The notes: generated from the letters alone by a model not told the origin. 64,000 nt of DNA from Streptomyces cynarae (GCF_025642135.1 NZ_CP106793.1:3600001-3664000); one strand, 5' to 3'. Positions 19,786-29,681 are shown, counted from the stretch's first letter. Numbers and translations: made by a program.

Positions 19786-20787
19786 GTGGCCGGACGATTC
19801 GCTCCCCGCCCCACCCCCACGACCGCGCGCGGTGGGCATGTCGTCGTGCCCGCGGGTGTGCCGCGGCCGGCCGCGGCACCCGGACGGCAGCGGACCTGGA
19901 CCCCGCCCGGACCACTGGACCTGGGCCTGGTGCTCGGGCCGCTGCGGCGAGGGCCCGCCGATCCCACCTTCCGGGCGACGCCCGACGGCTCGGTGTGGCG
20001 GGCCAGCCGTACGCCTCTCGGTCCGGGCACGCTGCGGGTCGCGCTCCGGGATGGGGTCGCCGAGGCGGAGGCCTGGGGGCCCGGTGCGGAGTGGCTGCTG
20101 GACCAACTGCCGGAACTGCTGGGCTCGTTGGACGATCCCGACGCCTTCGAGCCACGGCACCGACTGGTCGCGCTGGCACGGCACCGCCGGCCGGGACTGC
20201 GGCTCACCCGGACCGGCCTGGTCCTGGAGTCGCTGATTCCGTCGATCCTGGAGCAGAAGGTCACGACGGACGAGGCCTACCGGGCGTGGCGGCTGCTCGT
20301 ACGGAAGTTCGGGGAACCGGCGCCGGGACCCGCGCCGGGGCGGATGCATGTGATGCCGGCGCCGCGGACGTGGGCGCTCATTCCGTCCTGGGACTGGCAC
20401 AGGGCCGGGGTCGACAACAAGCGGGCGTCGACGATCCTGCGGGCCGTGCGGGTCGCCGCCCGGCTGGAGCAGGCGGTGGGGATGGAGCCGGCCGAGGCGC
20501 AGGCGCGGCTCGAGGTGGTGCCCGGCATCGGGCCGTGGACCTCGGCGGAGACCGTGCAGCGCAGTCACGGGGCGGCGGACTCGGTGACCGTCGGGGACCT
20601 GCATCTGCCCGGGATCGTCGGATACGCGCTGGCCGGGGACCGGGACGCGGACGACTCCGTGATGCTGTCGTTGCTTCAGCCGTACGCCGGCCAGCGGCAC
20701 CGGGCGGCACGGCTGATCCTGTTGAGCGGGTGTGCGCCGCCGCGGCGCGCCCCGCGGATGCGGCGGGGCGACATCGGGCGGTTGTAG
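19786..20787 (+). CDS. DNA-3-methyladenine glycosylase, AlkA type
   Basis: A 333-residue base-excision repair glycosylase of the HhH-GPD superfamily, which removes alkylated purines. Core features are the helix ESLIPSILEQKVTTDEA, the hairpin-helix-hairpin region EVVPGIGPWTSAETVQRS and the following catalytic Asp in SVTVGDLHLPG (Asp of GDLHLP). Residues 1-70 are Pro-rich and variable. Start is the GTG at 19786, supported by family-like spacing; there is no strong Shine-Dalgarno. Confidence 0.85.
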   Translation: MAGRFAPRPTPTTARGGHVVVPAGVPRPAAAPGRQRTWTPPGPLDLGLVLGPLRRGPADPTFRATPDGSVWRASRTPLGPGTLRVALRDGVAEAEAWGPGAEWLLDQLPELLGSLDDPDAFEPRHRLVALARHRRPGLRLTRTGLVLESLIPSILEQKVTTDEAYRAWRLLVRKFGEPAPGPAPGRMHVMPAPRTWALIPSWDWHRAGVDNKRASTILRAVRVAARLEQAVGMEPAEAQARLEVVPGIGPWTSAETVQRSHGAADSVTVGDLHLPGIVGYALAGDRDADDSVMLSLLQPYAGQRHRAARLILLSGCAPPRRAPRMRRGDIGRL

Positions 20788-20788
20788 C

Positions 20789-20830
20789 ACGACGCCGGGT
20801 GCCCACATGACACAGGGCACCCGGCGTCGT
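20789..20830. terminator. bidirectional terminator
   Basis: Perfect 16-bp inverted repeat (ACGACGCCGGGTGCCC) with a 10-base loop, between the convergent glycosylase and nucleotidylyltransferase genes. Confidence 0.9.
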
Positions 20831-20839
20831 CGAAAGGCG

Positions 20840-21925
20840 CTACTGCTGGTCCGAGGAGAAGCGCACCGCGCCCGGCGGGATCCGCGCGTCGCACCAGACC
20901 CGTACTCCTTCTCGGAGTTCGTTGTCCGCGCCGACCACCGCGCCGTCACCGATGACCGCGCCCGTGACGATCGAGCGCTCGCCGATGCGGGAGCCGGCGC
21001 CGATCAGGGAGTCCGTGATGACCGCCCCGGGCTCCACGACGGCGCCGGAGAGCACCGTGCTGCCGGAGATCCGGGCGCCCTCTCCGACGAACGCGCCCTC
21101 GCCCACGACCGTGCCGCCCGTCAGCTTCGCGTCCGACGCGACCGAGGCCGTCGGCAGGATCAGGCGGTCGCCGCAGCGGCCGGGCACGGCCGGGGACGGC
21201 GCCCGCCCGAGGACCAGGTCCGCCGAGCCGCGCACGAAGGCCCCCGGGGTGCCCAGGTCCAGCCAGTAGGTGGAGTCGACCATGCCCTGCAGATGGGCTC
21301 CCGCCGCCAGCAGGTCCGGGAACGTCTCGCGTTCCACCGACACCGGGCGGCCCACGGGAATCGTGTCGATCACCGAGCGGCGGAAGACGTACGCGCCGGC
21401 GTTGATCTGGTCGGTGACGATCTCCTCGGGTGTCTGCGGCTTCTCGAGGAACGCCGTCACCCGGCCCGTCTCGTCGGTGGGGACCAGGCCGAACGCCCGC
21501 GGGTCCGTCACCTTCGTCAGGTGCAGCGACACGTCCGCGCCCGTCGACTGGTGGGTGTGGACCAGGGCGCTGATGTCGAGGCCCGTGAGGATGTCCCCGT
21601 TGAAGACCAGTACCGGGTCTTCGGGACCGGAGTGGAGGCGGCTTGCCACGTTGCGGATGGCGCCGCCCGTGCCGAGGGGCTCCTCCTCCGTGACGTACTC
21701 GAGGCGGAGGCCGAGGGACGAGCCGTCACCGAAGTACGGCTCGAAGACCTCTGCCAGATAGGAGGTGGCGAGCACGATGTGCTCCACGCCCGCCGCCTTC
21801 GCCCGCGCCAGCTGGTGTGTGAGGAACGGGACCCCGGCCGCCGGAACCATCGGCTTGGGGGTGTTCACCGTGAGCGGGCGAAGTCGGGTGCCTCTACCGC
21901 CGACCAGGAGGATCGCTTCTGTCAC
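20840..21925 (-). CDS. sugar-1-phosphate nucleotidylyltransferase (mannose-1-phosphate guanylyltransferase type)
   Basis: A 361-residue two-domain enzyme. The Rossmann-like nucleotidyltransferase part has the signature AILLVGGRGTRLRPLTVNTPK, EEPLGTGGAI and VLVFNGDIL. The C-terminal third carries hexapeptide repeats of a left-handed beta helix (VVGEGAFVGEGARISGSTVL, VITDSLIGAGSRIGERSIV). It makes NDP-sugar from sugar 1-phosphate; GDP-mannose is the likeliest product given manA and manB in the window, but specificity is inferred. Start is GTG at 21925. Confidence 0.88.
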   Translation of the reverse strand: MTEAILLVGGRGTRLRPLTVNTPKPMVPAAGVPFLTHQLARAKAAGVEHIVLATSYLAEVFEPYFGDGSSLGLRLEYVTEEEPLGTGGAIRNVASRLHSGPEDPVLVFNGDILTGLDISALVHTHQSTGADVSLHLTKVTDPRAFGLVPTDETGRVTAFLEKPQTPEEIVTDQINAGAYVFRRSVIDTIPVGRPVSVERETFPDLLAAGAHLQGMVDSTYWLDLGTPGAFVRGSADLVLGRAPSPAVPGRCGDRLILPTASVASDAKLTGGTVVGEGAFVGEGARISGSTVLSGAVVEPGAVITDSLIGAGSRIGERSIVTGAVIGDGAVVGADNELREGVRVWCDARIPPGAVRFSSDQQ

Positions 21926-22074
21926 CTGTCGTCTCTGCTTCCTGCCGGGACCGGCCAAACTGTCAATCGGCCGACCAGTGTATGCAGACCGTGTTGCGAG
22001 GACCGCAAGGGGCGTTATGAGGACCGTGAGAGACGTCCCTCTCAGGCACCTTCGTCGTGCGGCGGCCTCCGTCC

Positions 22075-23667
22075 TCAGCGGCCCTGCAGGCGGGCCGCGG
22101 TGGAGCGGATCGTGGAGAGTTTGCCGTAGAGCTGCGCTCCAGGACAGTCCGTGGCATACCCGTCGCGATGGCCGGAGAGCACGTTCAGTCGCGCCTTCTG
22201 CCCCTTTGGGTACAGATTGCCACCCCCGGACACCAGGTAGGTCGTGCCGCGCGGATCCATGCCGTACAGACCGAGTTTCCACGCGGCCAGTGCGCCCACG
22301 CCGTCCAGCGTCTGGGTCGGCGGCTTGGTGTTGCCGGAGTAGGTGCCGATGACGGCGACGCCCATGCTGTCGCTGTTGAACCCGAGGGTGTGGGCGCCCA
22401 GCACGGGCTTGTCGATGCCTCCGGCGCGGCCCTCGTAGATGGTTCCGCACTTGTCGACCAGGAAGTTGTAGCCGATGTCCCGCCAGCCGTTACTCACCAC
22501 GTGGTAGCGATAGATACTGCGGATGACGGAAGGGGCCTGCGCGCAGGTGTAGTTGTTGCCCGACGCCGTGTGGTGCACGAACGCCACCTTCACGCTGTCC
22601 GTGTAGACGAAGCCCGCCTCGCGCAGGGTCTCGTCGGCGCCCCAGCCGCTGCGGGTGACGATTTTCGGGCGAGGGGCGGTGTGGGTCGCCTCCTTCGCGG
22701 GGCCGGCGGTGTCCGCGGGGTTCGCGGGGTTCGCGGGGTTCGCGGTCTCCTTTGCCGGGTTTGTAGTCTCCTGTGCCGGATTCGCGGTCCCGTTCGTCGA
22801 GTTCGGGGTCTCCTTGGCGGGGCTCGGGGTCTCCTCGGTGGGATTCGGGGCCTCCTTGGCGGGATTCGCCGTCCCCTGCGCAGGGTCGGCGGTCTCCTCC
22901 GCCGCGTCCGAGGGTTCCTTCGCCGTCCCCTGCGGTCTCTGCGTTTCCTTCACCCCTTGCGGCTCCTTCCCCTCGCGCGAGGGCGACGGGACCGTGCTCT
23001 CGTTCAGGGACGCGCGACCGGCGTCCCGGCCGAACGCGTTCGAGCCCGCGCCGGCCACGGTGTCGGGTGCGCCCCCGTTCGACGGTTCCGGCACGGCGGC
23101 GTGGGCGGTGGGGCCGGGGGCGCCCGCCTTCGCATCCACGCCGGGGTCGACCAGTTCGACACGGAGTCCGTTGGGGAGGGCCGGTGATCGTGTCGTTCCG
23201 GCGTCGTCCCCCTCGGTGCTCACCCGTACCGCCACTCCGTCCGAGTCGCCGACCCACAGCGGCGCGGTCGCCCCGTGCGCCCTGCTGGACCGGCCCTCCG
23301 CGGTGCCGGGGTCGGGGCCGTGGCCGCGGTGGTGCGTTTCGAGTTCCTGCCACTCGGACCACTGGTGCGTCCCGCTCGCGCGGGTACGGACCTCGACGTG
23401 ACCGTGGATTTCGGTGCCCGGGTCGTCCCAGACGACGCCGACGAGCGAGAAGGAGCGCACCGCCTGCGGGGTCAGGCCCGCTTCGACCACCGCCCCGGCG
23501 GCACGGGTGAAGGGCACGAGGGGGAAGGACTGGGTACTGCCGGGGACGGCCGCCGAAGCCGACGGACCCCGCACACCCGTTCCGGCCACCGCGGCCGGGA
23601 TCGTGAGCGGAAGGGTCAGTACCGCCGCGCAGGTGGCGCCGATCGAAGAAGCAAGATATCCACGCAT
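22075..23667 (-). CDS. secreted peptidoglycan recognition protein / N-acetylmuramoyl-L-alanine amidase
   Basis: A 530-residue exported protein. After a signal peptide (residues 1-27, ending TIPAAVAG) comes a beta-rich domain (about 35-165), then a repetitive linker (about 235-330) built from degenerate ETxNPAK-like units, then an Amidase_2/PGRP domain (about 340-530). Zinc ligands are visible in AFVHHTASGNNY and in LSGHRDGYATDCPG; the conserved Tyr is in YNFLVDKCGTIYEGR. It should cut the lactyl-amide bond of peptidoglycan outside the membrane. Start is the ATG at 23667. Confidence 0.9.
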   Translation of the reverse strand: MRGYLASSIGATCAAVLTLPLTIPAAVAGTGVRGPSASAAVPGSTQSFPLVPFTRAAGAVVEAGLTPQAVRSFSLVGVVWDDPGTEIHGHVEVRTRASGTHQWSEWQELETHHRGHGPDPGTAEGRSSRAHGATAPLWVGDSDGVAVRVSTEGDDAGTTRSPALPNGLRVELVDPGVDAKAGAPGPTAHAAVPEPSNGGAPDTVAGAGSNAFGRDAGRASLNESTVPSPSREGKEPQGVKETQRPQGTAKEPSDAAEETADPAQGTANPAKEAPNPTEETPSPAKETPNSTNGTANPAQETTNPAKETANPANPANPADTAGPAKEATHTAPRPKIVTRSGWGADETLREAGFVYTDSVKVAFVHHTASGNNYTCAQAPSVIRSIYRYHVVSNGWRDIGYNFLVDKCGTIYEGRAGGIDKPVLGAHTLGFNSDSMGVAVIGTYSGNTKPPTQTLDGVGALAAWKLGLYGMDPRGTTYLVSGGGNLYPKGQKARLNVLSGHRDGYATDCPGAQLYGKLSTIRSTAARLQGR

Positions 23668-23690
23668 GCACACGATCTTGAACATAGTCA

Positions 23691-23702
23691 GACATATATG
23701 TC
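23691..23702. promoter_or_regulatory. 12-bp AT-rich palindrome in a divergent promoter region
   Basis: GACATATATGTC is a perfect palindrome 24 bp upstream of the amidase ATG, in an otherwise GC-rich gap between divergent genes. It may be an operator or part of a -10 region. Confidence 0.4.
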
Positions 23703-23804
23703 CATTTGGAATCTGACGACCCGTCGACCACACTCGGCCGAACCGGTGGCGCCCCACACCCCGCCACCGACGCGCGCACGTCCGCCCCCGCGTACTCTTG
23801 CGCC

Positions 23805-24563
23805 GTGAACGCCACCGATCGCACCCCCGCCGACCTGCTGCGATCCGCGCTCGCCGCGGACCCCGCGCGCCCCCTGGTGACCTTCTACGACGACGCCACG
23901 GGCGAACGCGTCGAACTCTCCGTGGCCACCTTCGCCAATTGGGTGGCCAAGACCGCCAATCTCCTTCAGGGCGACCTCGCCGCCGAGCCCGGCGACCGGG
24001 TCGCGCTGCTGCTGCCCGCGCACTGGCAGACGGCGGTGTGGCTGCTCGCCTGCTCGTCCGTGGGCGTCCTCGCGGACGTCGGCGGCGATCCGGCCGCCGC
24101 CGACCTCGTGGTCAGCGGACCCGACACGCTGGACGCGGCGCTCGCCTGTTCCGGAGAGCGCGTGGCCCTCGCGCTGCGCCCCCTCGGCGGCCGCTTCCCG
24201 CAGACCCCGGACGGCTTCCTCGACTACGCCGTCGAAGTGCCGAGCCAGGGCGACCGCTTCCAGCCGTACGCCCCCGTCGACCCGGACGAGCCGGCGCTGA
24301 TCGTCGCCGGGGCCGAGTGCACGGCGGCGGAGGTCGTGGAGCGGGCCCGGGCGGACGCGCTGCCCCTCGGGCTGACGGGGCCGGGGGCGCGGTTGCTGTC
24401 GGGGTTGCCGTATGACACGTGGGCGGGGCTGAGCGCCGGGTTGTACGCGCCCTTGGCCGCGGGGGGCTCGGTCGTCCTGTGCCGGCATCTCGAGCGGCTG
24501 GGAGAGGAAGGGCTGGCCAAGCGGATCGAGAGCGAAAAGGTGACGGCGACGGCTGTCAGCTGA
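23805..24563 (+). CDS. TIGR03089 family protein (AMP-binding-like)
   Basis: A 252-residue actinobacterial protein that looks like the N-terminal part of acyl-CoA synthetases (FADWVAKTANLL-like FANWVAKTANLL, GDRVALLLPAHWQTAVWLLA) without the adenylate-forming core motifs. It ends SEKVTATAVS at 24563, as I expect for this short family, so it is probably not truncated. Start GTG at 23805. Function unknown; it precedes the LCP gene cluster. Confidence 0.8.
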   Translation: MNATDRTPADLLRSALAADPARPLVTFYDDATGERVELSVATFANWVAKTANLLQGDLAAEPGDRVALLLPAHWQTAVWLLACSSVGVLADVGGDPAAADLVVSGPDTLDAALACSGERVALALRPLGGRFPQTPDGFLDYAVEVPSQGDRFQPYAPVDPDEPALIVAGAECTAAEVVERARADALPLGLTGPGARLLSGLPYDTWAGLSAGLYAPLAAGGSVVLCRHLERLGEEGLAKRIESEKVTATAVS

Positions 24564-24767
24564 TCAGCGGCGCGCGGCTCCCGCCCCTTGTCCGACCGCT
24601 CGTCCTTATGCGGCTGATCACGCCACGCCGCGGAGCCGCACGATCGTCCCGGCACCGCGCCCCTATAGAGGCGCGGTCGGCGTCCATCCGGACCAGTAGC
24701 GGACGCCCCGCAACCCGGCCCCGGGCCATGGTCGTAACAGCAGCTCACGCTCATACGACGCAAGGCG

Positions 24768-25925
24768 GTGGACCCGGCAGTGAGAGCACGTCATCGGCGG
24801 TGGCGCTGGGTGCGGTGGTGTGCGGTCGGGCTGGCCGCGCTCCTGCTGGGTGCCGCCGGGGCCGGGTGGGTCGCGTACGAGAAGCTGGACTCGAACATCA
24901 CCGCGGACGAGGCCGCCGCCGCCGAGCTCGCCCGGTACGAGAAGGAGCGGCCCGCTGCGCTCGTGCGCGGCGCGCGGAACATCCTGCTCATCGGGTCCGA
25001 CTCGCGTGCGGGCGCCGGCAACGGCCGGTACGGGCGGGATTCCGGGACGGAGCGGTCCGACACCACGATCCTGCTGCACCTCGCGGCCGACCGGCGCAGC
25101 GCCACCGCCGTCTCCCTGCCCCGTGACCTCATGGTGAACGTGCCGAGCTGCGGCCGGCCGGACGGCAGCCGCAGCGAGGCACAGTTCACCATGTTCAACC
25201 ACGCCTTCGCGACCGGGGGTTCGGCCTGCACGGTCCGTACCGTCGAGAAGCTGACGAACATCCGCATCGACCACCACTTGGTCGTCGACTTCAACGGCTT
25301 CAAGAAGATGATCGACGCGCTCGGCGGCGTCCGGGTGTGTCTGAGGCAGCCGATCGACGACACGGCCGCCAGGCTCAGACTGCCCGCGGGCAAGGTGACG
25401 CTCGACGGCGAGCAGGCGCTCGGCTACGTGCGGGCCCGCAAGAGCCTCGGCGACGGCAGCGACACCGAGCGGATGGAGCGCCAGCAGCGTTTCCTCGGCG
25501 CGCTGGTGACCAAGGTGCGCAGCAACGGCGTCCTGCTCAACCCGGTGAAGCTGTATCCCGTGCTGGACGCGGCCACCAAGGCCCTCACCACGGACCCGGG
25601 TCTGGCGAGTCTGCGCGGACTCTACGCACTCGTGCACGGGCTGGGGAACCTCTCCGCCCAACATGTGCGGTTCCTGACGGCCCCGCGCACCCCATACCCG
25701 GGCGACATCAATCGTGACCAACTCGTGCAGCCGGCGGCGGACAGACTCTTCGGGCGCCTGCGCGCGGACCAGCCGGTCGAGGTCAGCAAGGAAGTTCCGG
25801 GTAATTCAGTCGCAAAAACGAGCAATACACCGCCCGGCTCCGGGCCCGGCTCCCAGAAGAAGACACCCCCTGGACCGGCGCCCACTTTCACCGGCAACAC
25901 CGCCGCCCAAGACGCCTGCGGGTAA
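24768..25925 (+). CDS. LCP (LytR-CpsA-Psr) family wall glycopolymer transferase
   Basis: A 385-residue type II membrane protein: basic N-terminus, one membrane segment (about 17-36), then the LCP catalytic domain. Hallmarks are NILLIGSDSRAG, RSDTTILLHLAADR, VSLPRDLMVNVP, HLVVDFNGFKKMIDALGGV, DGEQALGYVRARKS and the Arg-rich EERMERQQRFLGAL-like RMERQQRF. LCP proteins move undecaprenyl-linked polymers to peptidoglycan. It lacks the C-terminal LytR_C domain seen in the next two genes and ends in a Pro/Lys tail. GTG at 24780 is an alternative start. Confidence 0.92.
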   Translation: MDPAVRARHRRWRWVRWCAVGLAALLLGAAGAGWVAYEKLDSNITADEAAAAELARYEKERPAALVRGARNILLIGSDSRAGAGNGRYGRDSGTERSDTTILLHLAADRRSATAVSLPRDLMVNVPSCGRPDGSRSEAQFTMFNHAFATGGSACTVRTVEKLTNIRIDHHLVVDFNGFKKMIDALGGVRVCLRQPIDDTAARLRLPAGKVTLDGEQALGYVRARKSLGDGSDTERMERQQRFLGALVTKVRSNGVLLNPVKLYPVLDAATKALTTDPGLASLRGLYALVHGLGNLSAQHVRFLTAPRTPYPGDINRDQLVQPAADRLFGRLRADQPVEVSKEVPGNSVAKTSNTPPGSGPGSQKKTPPGPAPTFTGNTAAQDACG

Positions 25926-26164
25926 AGCGCACCCCATGGCGGGGAACGCGTGAGCTAAGAAGTGTCTGAGAAATAGGGCGGATTGCCCGGTTGTAGGGAA
26001 GTGGAATTTGTCACCGCCGTCGCTCGAGGCTGAACTGGGCGGATAGTGTGAGCGATCCGGTGCCACGCCCCGAGGTCCGTCCCGGGCACACGCACTGGCT
26101 GAAGAGACCCGAGCGCCTCGAGGGGGAAGGCGCCGCGTGGCCCCGACGGAGGATTCGGACAACC

Positions 26165-27897
26165 GTGGACGCGCAAGGCCGTGGGCGGGCGGACAACATC
26201 GACCCCGCAGACCAGTGGGTGCTCAACCCGAACACCGGCGAATACGAACTGCGACTGGCCGCTCCCGGAGCGCAGTCGTCCGTGCCGAGACCGCGCAGGG
26301 GAACCCCCGCCGGCAGCGCGCAGGGGGGCACCCGCACGGCACCCGGCCGCGGGGAACCGGCCCCGGACGTCCTCCCCGGCCAGCGCCGCCGCCGTGGCGC
26401 GCCCCGGAGCCGCCGGGGCGCCGCCGGGGCCGTACCAAGCCCAAGAAGGGCAAAGCGAAGAAGATACTGTTGTGGACCGGCGGCAGCATGGCGTTCGTGC
26501 TCGTCGCGGTCACGGCGGCCGGTTACTTCTACCTGCAGCACCTCGAGGGCAACGTCTCGACGACGGACGTGGGTGACGCCGCGAAGAACGGCTTCAGCAA
26601 GGACGAGGCCTTCAACATCCTGATCATCGGTACCGACAAGCGCACCGGCAAGGGCAACGAGGGCTACGGCGACACGGGCAGCGTCGGCCATGCCGACACC
26701 AACATCCTGCTGCACGTCTCCAAGGACCGGACGAACGCGACCGCGCTGAGCATCCCCCGCGACCTGATCGTCAACGTCCCGGACTGCCCGACCAAGCAGC
26801 CCGACGGCACCACCAAGGTCATCCCCGGCACGCAGAACGTCCGCTTCAACACGAGCCTCGGGCAGGACGGCCGCGACCCGGGCTGCACCATGCGCACGGT
26901 GAAGGAGATCACCGGGGGCATAGAGCCCGACCACTTCATGATGCTCGACTTCAACGCGGTGAAGACGCTGACGACGGCGGTGGGCGGCGTCGACGTGTGT
27001 CTCAAGCACGCGGTCGACGACCCGAAGTCGCACCTCAAGCTGCCCGCCGGCCCGTCCAAGATCGAGGGCGAGCAGGCCCTCGCGTTCGTGCGCACGCGGC
27101 ACGCCTGGGGCAACCAGGGCGACCTGGACCGGATCAAGGTGCAGCAGCAGTTCATGGGGTCGTTGATGCGCAAGATGGCCTCGAGCGACACGCTGACCGA
27201 CCCGACGAAGCTGCTCGACCTCGCCGAGGCCGCCACCAAGGCGCTGACCGTCGACACGGGCCTGCACAAGGTGAGCACGCTCAAGGACGTGGCCCTGGAG
27301 CTCAAGAAGGTGCCGACGAAGAACATCACCTTCCTGACCGTGCCGGTGCTCGACAATCCGGCGGACGGCCCGGTGCACAAGACGGTCATCGTCGACCCGA
27401 ACTCGGCTCCCGAGGTCTTCGACGCGATCAAGAACGACGTGTCCTTCACCACGGTGAAGAAGAAGGAGAAGGCGGCGAAGACCGCCGCGAACGACCCCCT
27501 CAAGGGCTCCCGCTCCGCCGCCGCCGACATCCGCGTCGACATCTACAACGGCGGTGCCCCCGCCGGCAGCGCACAGGCGACTCTGAGCTGGCTGCAGAAC
27601 AACGAGGGCGTGACCAAGTCCAGCCAGCTCGGCAACGCGGGCAAGACACTCAGCAAGACGACGCTCGAATACTCTCCCGACCAGGCCGACCAGGCGCGGA
27701 AGCTGGCGGACATCATGGGATTGCCCGCTTCGGCGTTGAAGCCGGGCAAGAGCGAGAAGAACGACCAAGGGCTGCCCGCGATCGTGCTGACCCTCGGACA
27801 GGACTTCCAGGGCCCGGGCACGCCGCTCACCGCTCCGACCAAGGCACCGGACGTCCCCAACAAGTCCACAGCGGACAAGGTTCAGTGCGCCAGTTGA
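26165..27897 (+). pseudogene. LCP family transferase, frameshifted in its N-terminal linker
   Basis: The N-terminal cytoplasmic segment reads DAQGRGRADNIDPADQWVLN and continues to GQRRRRGAP in one frame; the family then continues in another frame at PEPPGRRRGRTKPKKGKAKK, followed by a membrane segment, the LCP domain (NILIIGTDKRTG, ALSIPRDLIVNVP, GEQALAFVRTRHAWG) and a C-terminal LytR_C domain. One missing base in the CCCC run at 26402-26405 explains it; the restored protein would have about 577 residues. An ATG at 26137 in the second frame could still yield the catalytic part with an altered N-terminus. Start chosen: GTG at 26165 after GGAGG. Confidence 0.85.
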
Positions 27898-27987
27898 GCG
27901 CACAGCGCCACCTTATGGGCCGGTCGTGCGTCTAACAGGACGCCTGACAGGCCCGTCAGGTGCCGCAAGGGTGGGGAGGATGGGTAG

Positions 27988-29640
27988 TTGACGCAGTACG
28001 GTCTGCGCGGGGAAGCATCTGCGGTCGAAGAGGCCATGTCCCTCTCACCTCAGGGACGACACACGACGGACGACCATGGCTCGGGCGGGGGGCCACGGCC
28101 CGGCAAGGGCGGACGCGGCGGCGGCAGCAGACGCCGCAGAAGGCGTGCGCTGCGGTGGTCGGCGACGGTTCTGTCGGTCGTGATACTCGGCACGGCCGGC
28201 GCCGGATACCTCTACTACCAGCACCTGAACGGCAACATCCGTAAGGGCGAGCGCAGCAGTGGCGACTCCAAGGCACAGAAGAGCCAGCCGAACGCCGCCG
28301 GCCAGACGCCGATGAACATCCTGCTGATCGGCTCCGACAGCCGTAACTCCGACGCGAACGTGGCGCTGGGCGGCAGCAGGGACAACCGTGGCAACCCGCC
28401 ACTGGCCGACGTCGAGATGCTGATCCACCTGTCCGCCGACCGCAAGAGCGCGGCCGTGGTGAGCATCCCCCGCGACACCCGGGTCGAGATCCCCAAGTGC
28501 AAGGATCCCGCGACCGGCCACGAGTACCCGCCGACCAACGCCATCATCAACGAGTCGCTGGCCCGCGGCGGCCCCGGCTGCACGCTGGCCACCTGGCAGA
28601 ACCTGACCAAGGTCTACATCGACCACTGGATGATGATCGACTTCGCGGGCGTGGTGAGGATGGCGGACGCCATCGGCGGCGTCGACGTCTGCGTGAACCA
28701 GAACGTCTGGGACCGCCCGCTGCCCAAGGCGCCCGGCGGTTCCGGCCTGAAGATGACGACCGGCACGCACAACATCAAGGGCGTACAGGCCCTGCAGTGG
28801 CTGCGCACCCGGCACGCCTGGGGCAGTGACCTGCTGCGGGCCAGGGCTCAGCACATGTACCTGAACTCGATGATCCGCACGCTGAAGAGCCAGAACGTCT
28901 TCACCGACACCGGTCGGCTGATGAACCTGGCCGAGGCGGCCACGAAGTCCCTGCAGGTCTCCGAGGAGATCGGCTCGGTCAAGAAGCTCTACGACCTGGC
29001 CATGCAGCTCAAGACGGTCCCGACGAACCGCATCACCATGACGACGATGCCCAACGTCACCGACCCGCAGAACGACGACCACGTGGTCCCCGACGGTGCC
29101 AACGCGGACAAGATCTGGGAGATGATCCGCGACGACGTGCCGTTCGACGACAAGGGCACGACGCCGGCGCCGAAGAAGACGACGAGCACGAGCCAGGCGG
29201 CGAAGGCTCCCTCGGCCACGGTCGCGGCCGACCGGTTGGGCGTGGTGGTGCAGAACGCCACCAGGACGTCCACACAGGCCCCGGTGCCCCGCCGGGCGCG
29301 CGACATCAGCCAGGTGCTCGTGGAGAAGGGCTTCAGCAGGGCGGTGTTCGACTCCACCGCGGGACTGTCCGAGGACCAGACGGTGGTGCGCTACCCGAGC
29401 GCGGACCTGGAGGGCGATGCCCGGAGCGTCGCCAAGGCATTGGGCATTCCCATGAGTGCCGTGAAGAAGTCGACCGACGTGTCGGGCGTCACCGTAACCG
29501 TCGGCTCCGACTGGCGTACCGGCTCCAGCTACCCGAAGCAGTCCACACCGAAGCCCGGGGACATCCCCAGCAACTCCGACGCCATCAACGGCTCGGACAC
29601 CGGCCAGTGCATGGACGTGTACGCGCCCTACCGTTGGTGA
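27988..29640 (+). CDS. LCP family wall glycopolymer transferase with LytR_C domain
   Basis: A 550-residue protein: basic Gly/Arg-rich cytoplasmic leader, membrane segment near 58-75 (ATVLSVVILGTAGAGYLYY), LCP domain (NILLIGSDSRNSD, VVSIPRDTRVEIP, VYIDHWMMIDFAGVVRMADA, ALQWLRTRHAWGSD) and a C-terminal LytR_C domain from about 405 (LGVVVQNATRTS ... VTVTVGSDWR). The TTG at 27988 has a GGGGAGG Shine-Dalgarno eight bases upstream; the ATG at 28036 has worse spacing. It is 90 bases after the previous LCP gene. Confidence 0.9.
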   Translation: MTQYGLRGEASAVEEAMSLSPQGRHTTDDHGSGGGPRPGKGGRGGGSRRRRRRALRWSATVLSVVILGTAGAGYLYYQHLNGNIRKGERSSGDSKAQKSQPNAAGQTPMNILLIGSDSRNSDANVALGGSRDNRGNPPLADVEMLIHLSADRKSAAVVSIPRDTRVEIPKCKDPATGHEYPPTNAIINESLARGGPGCTLATWQNLTKVYIDHWMMIDFAGVVRMADAIGGVDVCVNQNVWDRPLPKAPGGSGLKMTTGTHNIKGVQALQWLRTRHAWGSDLLRARAQHMYLNSMIRTLKSQNVFTDTGRLMNLAEAATKSLQVSEEIGSVKKLYDLAMQLKTVPTNRITMTTMPNVTDPQNDDHVVPDGANADKIWEMIRDDVPFDDKGTTPAPKKTTSTSQAAKAPSATVAADRLGVVVQNATRTSTQAPVPRRARDISQVLVEKGFSRAVFDSTAGLSEDQTVVRYPSADLEGDARSVAKALGIPMSAVKKSTDVSGVTVTVGSDWRTGSSYPKQSTPKPGDIPSNSDAINGSDTGQCMDVYAPYRW

Positions 29641-29681
29641 ACGTCCGGAGCCGGTCCGAGGGGCCGGCTCCGGTGACGCGT

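Noticed and set aside
23805..24563. TIGR03089 gene as a truncated acyl-CoA synthetase pseudogene
   Set aside because: About 250 residues is what I expect for this family, and its C-terminal end is family-like, so truncation is not needed to explain it.
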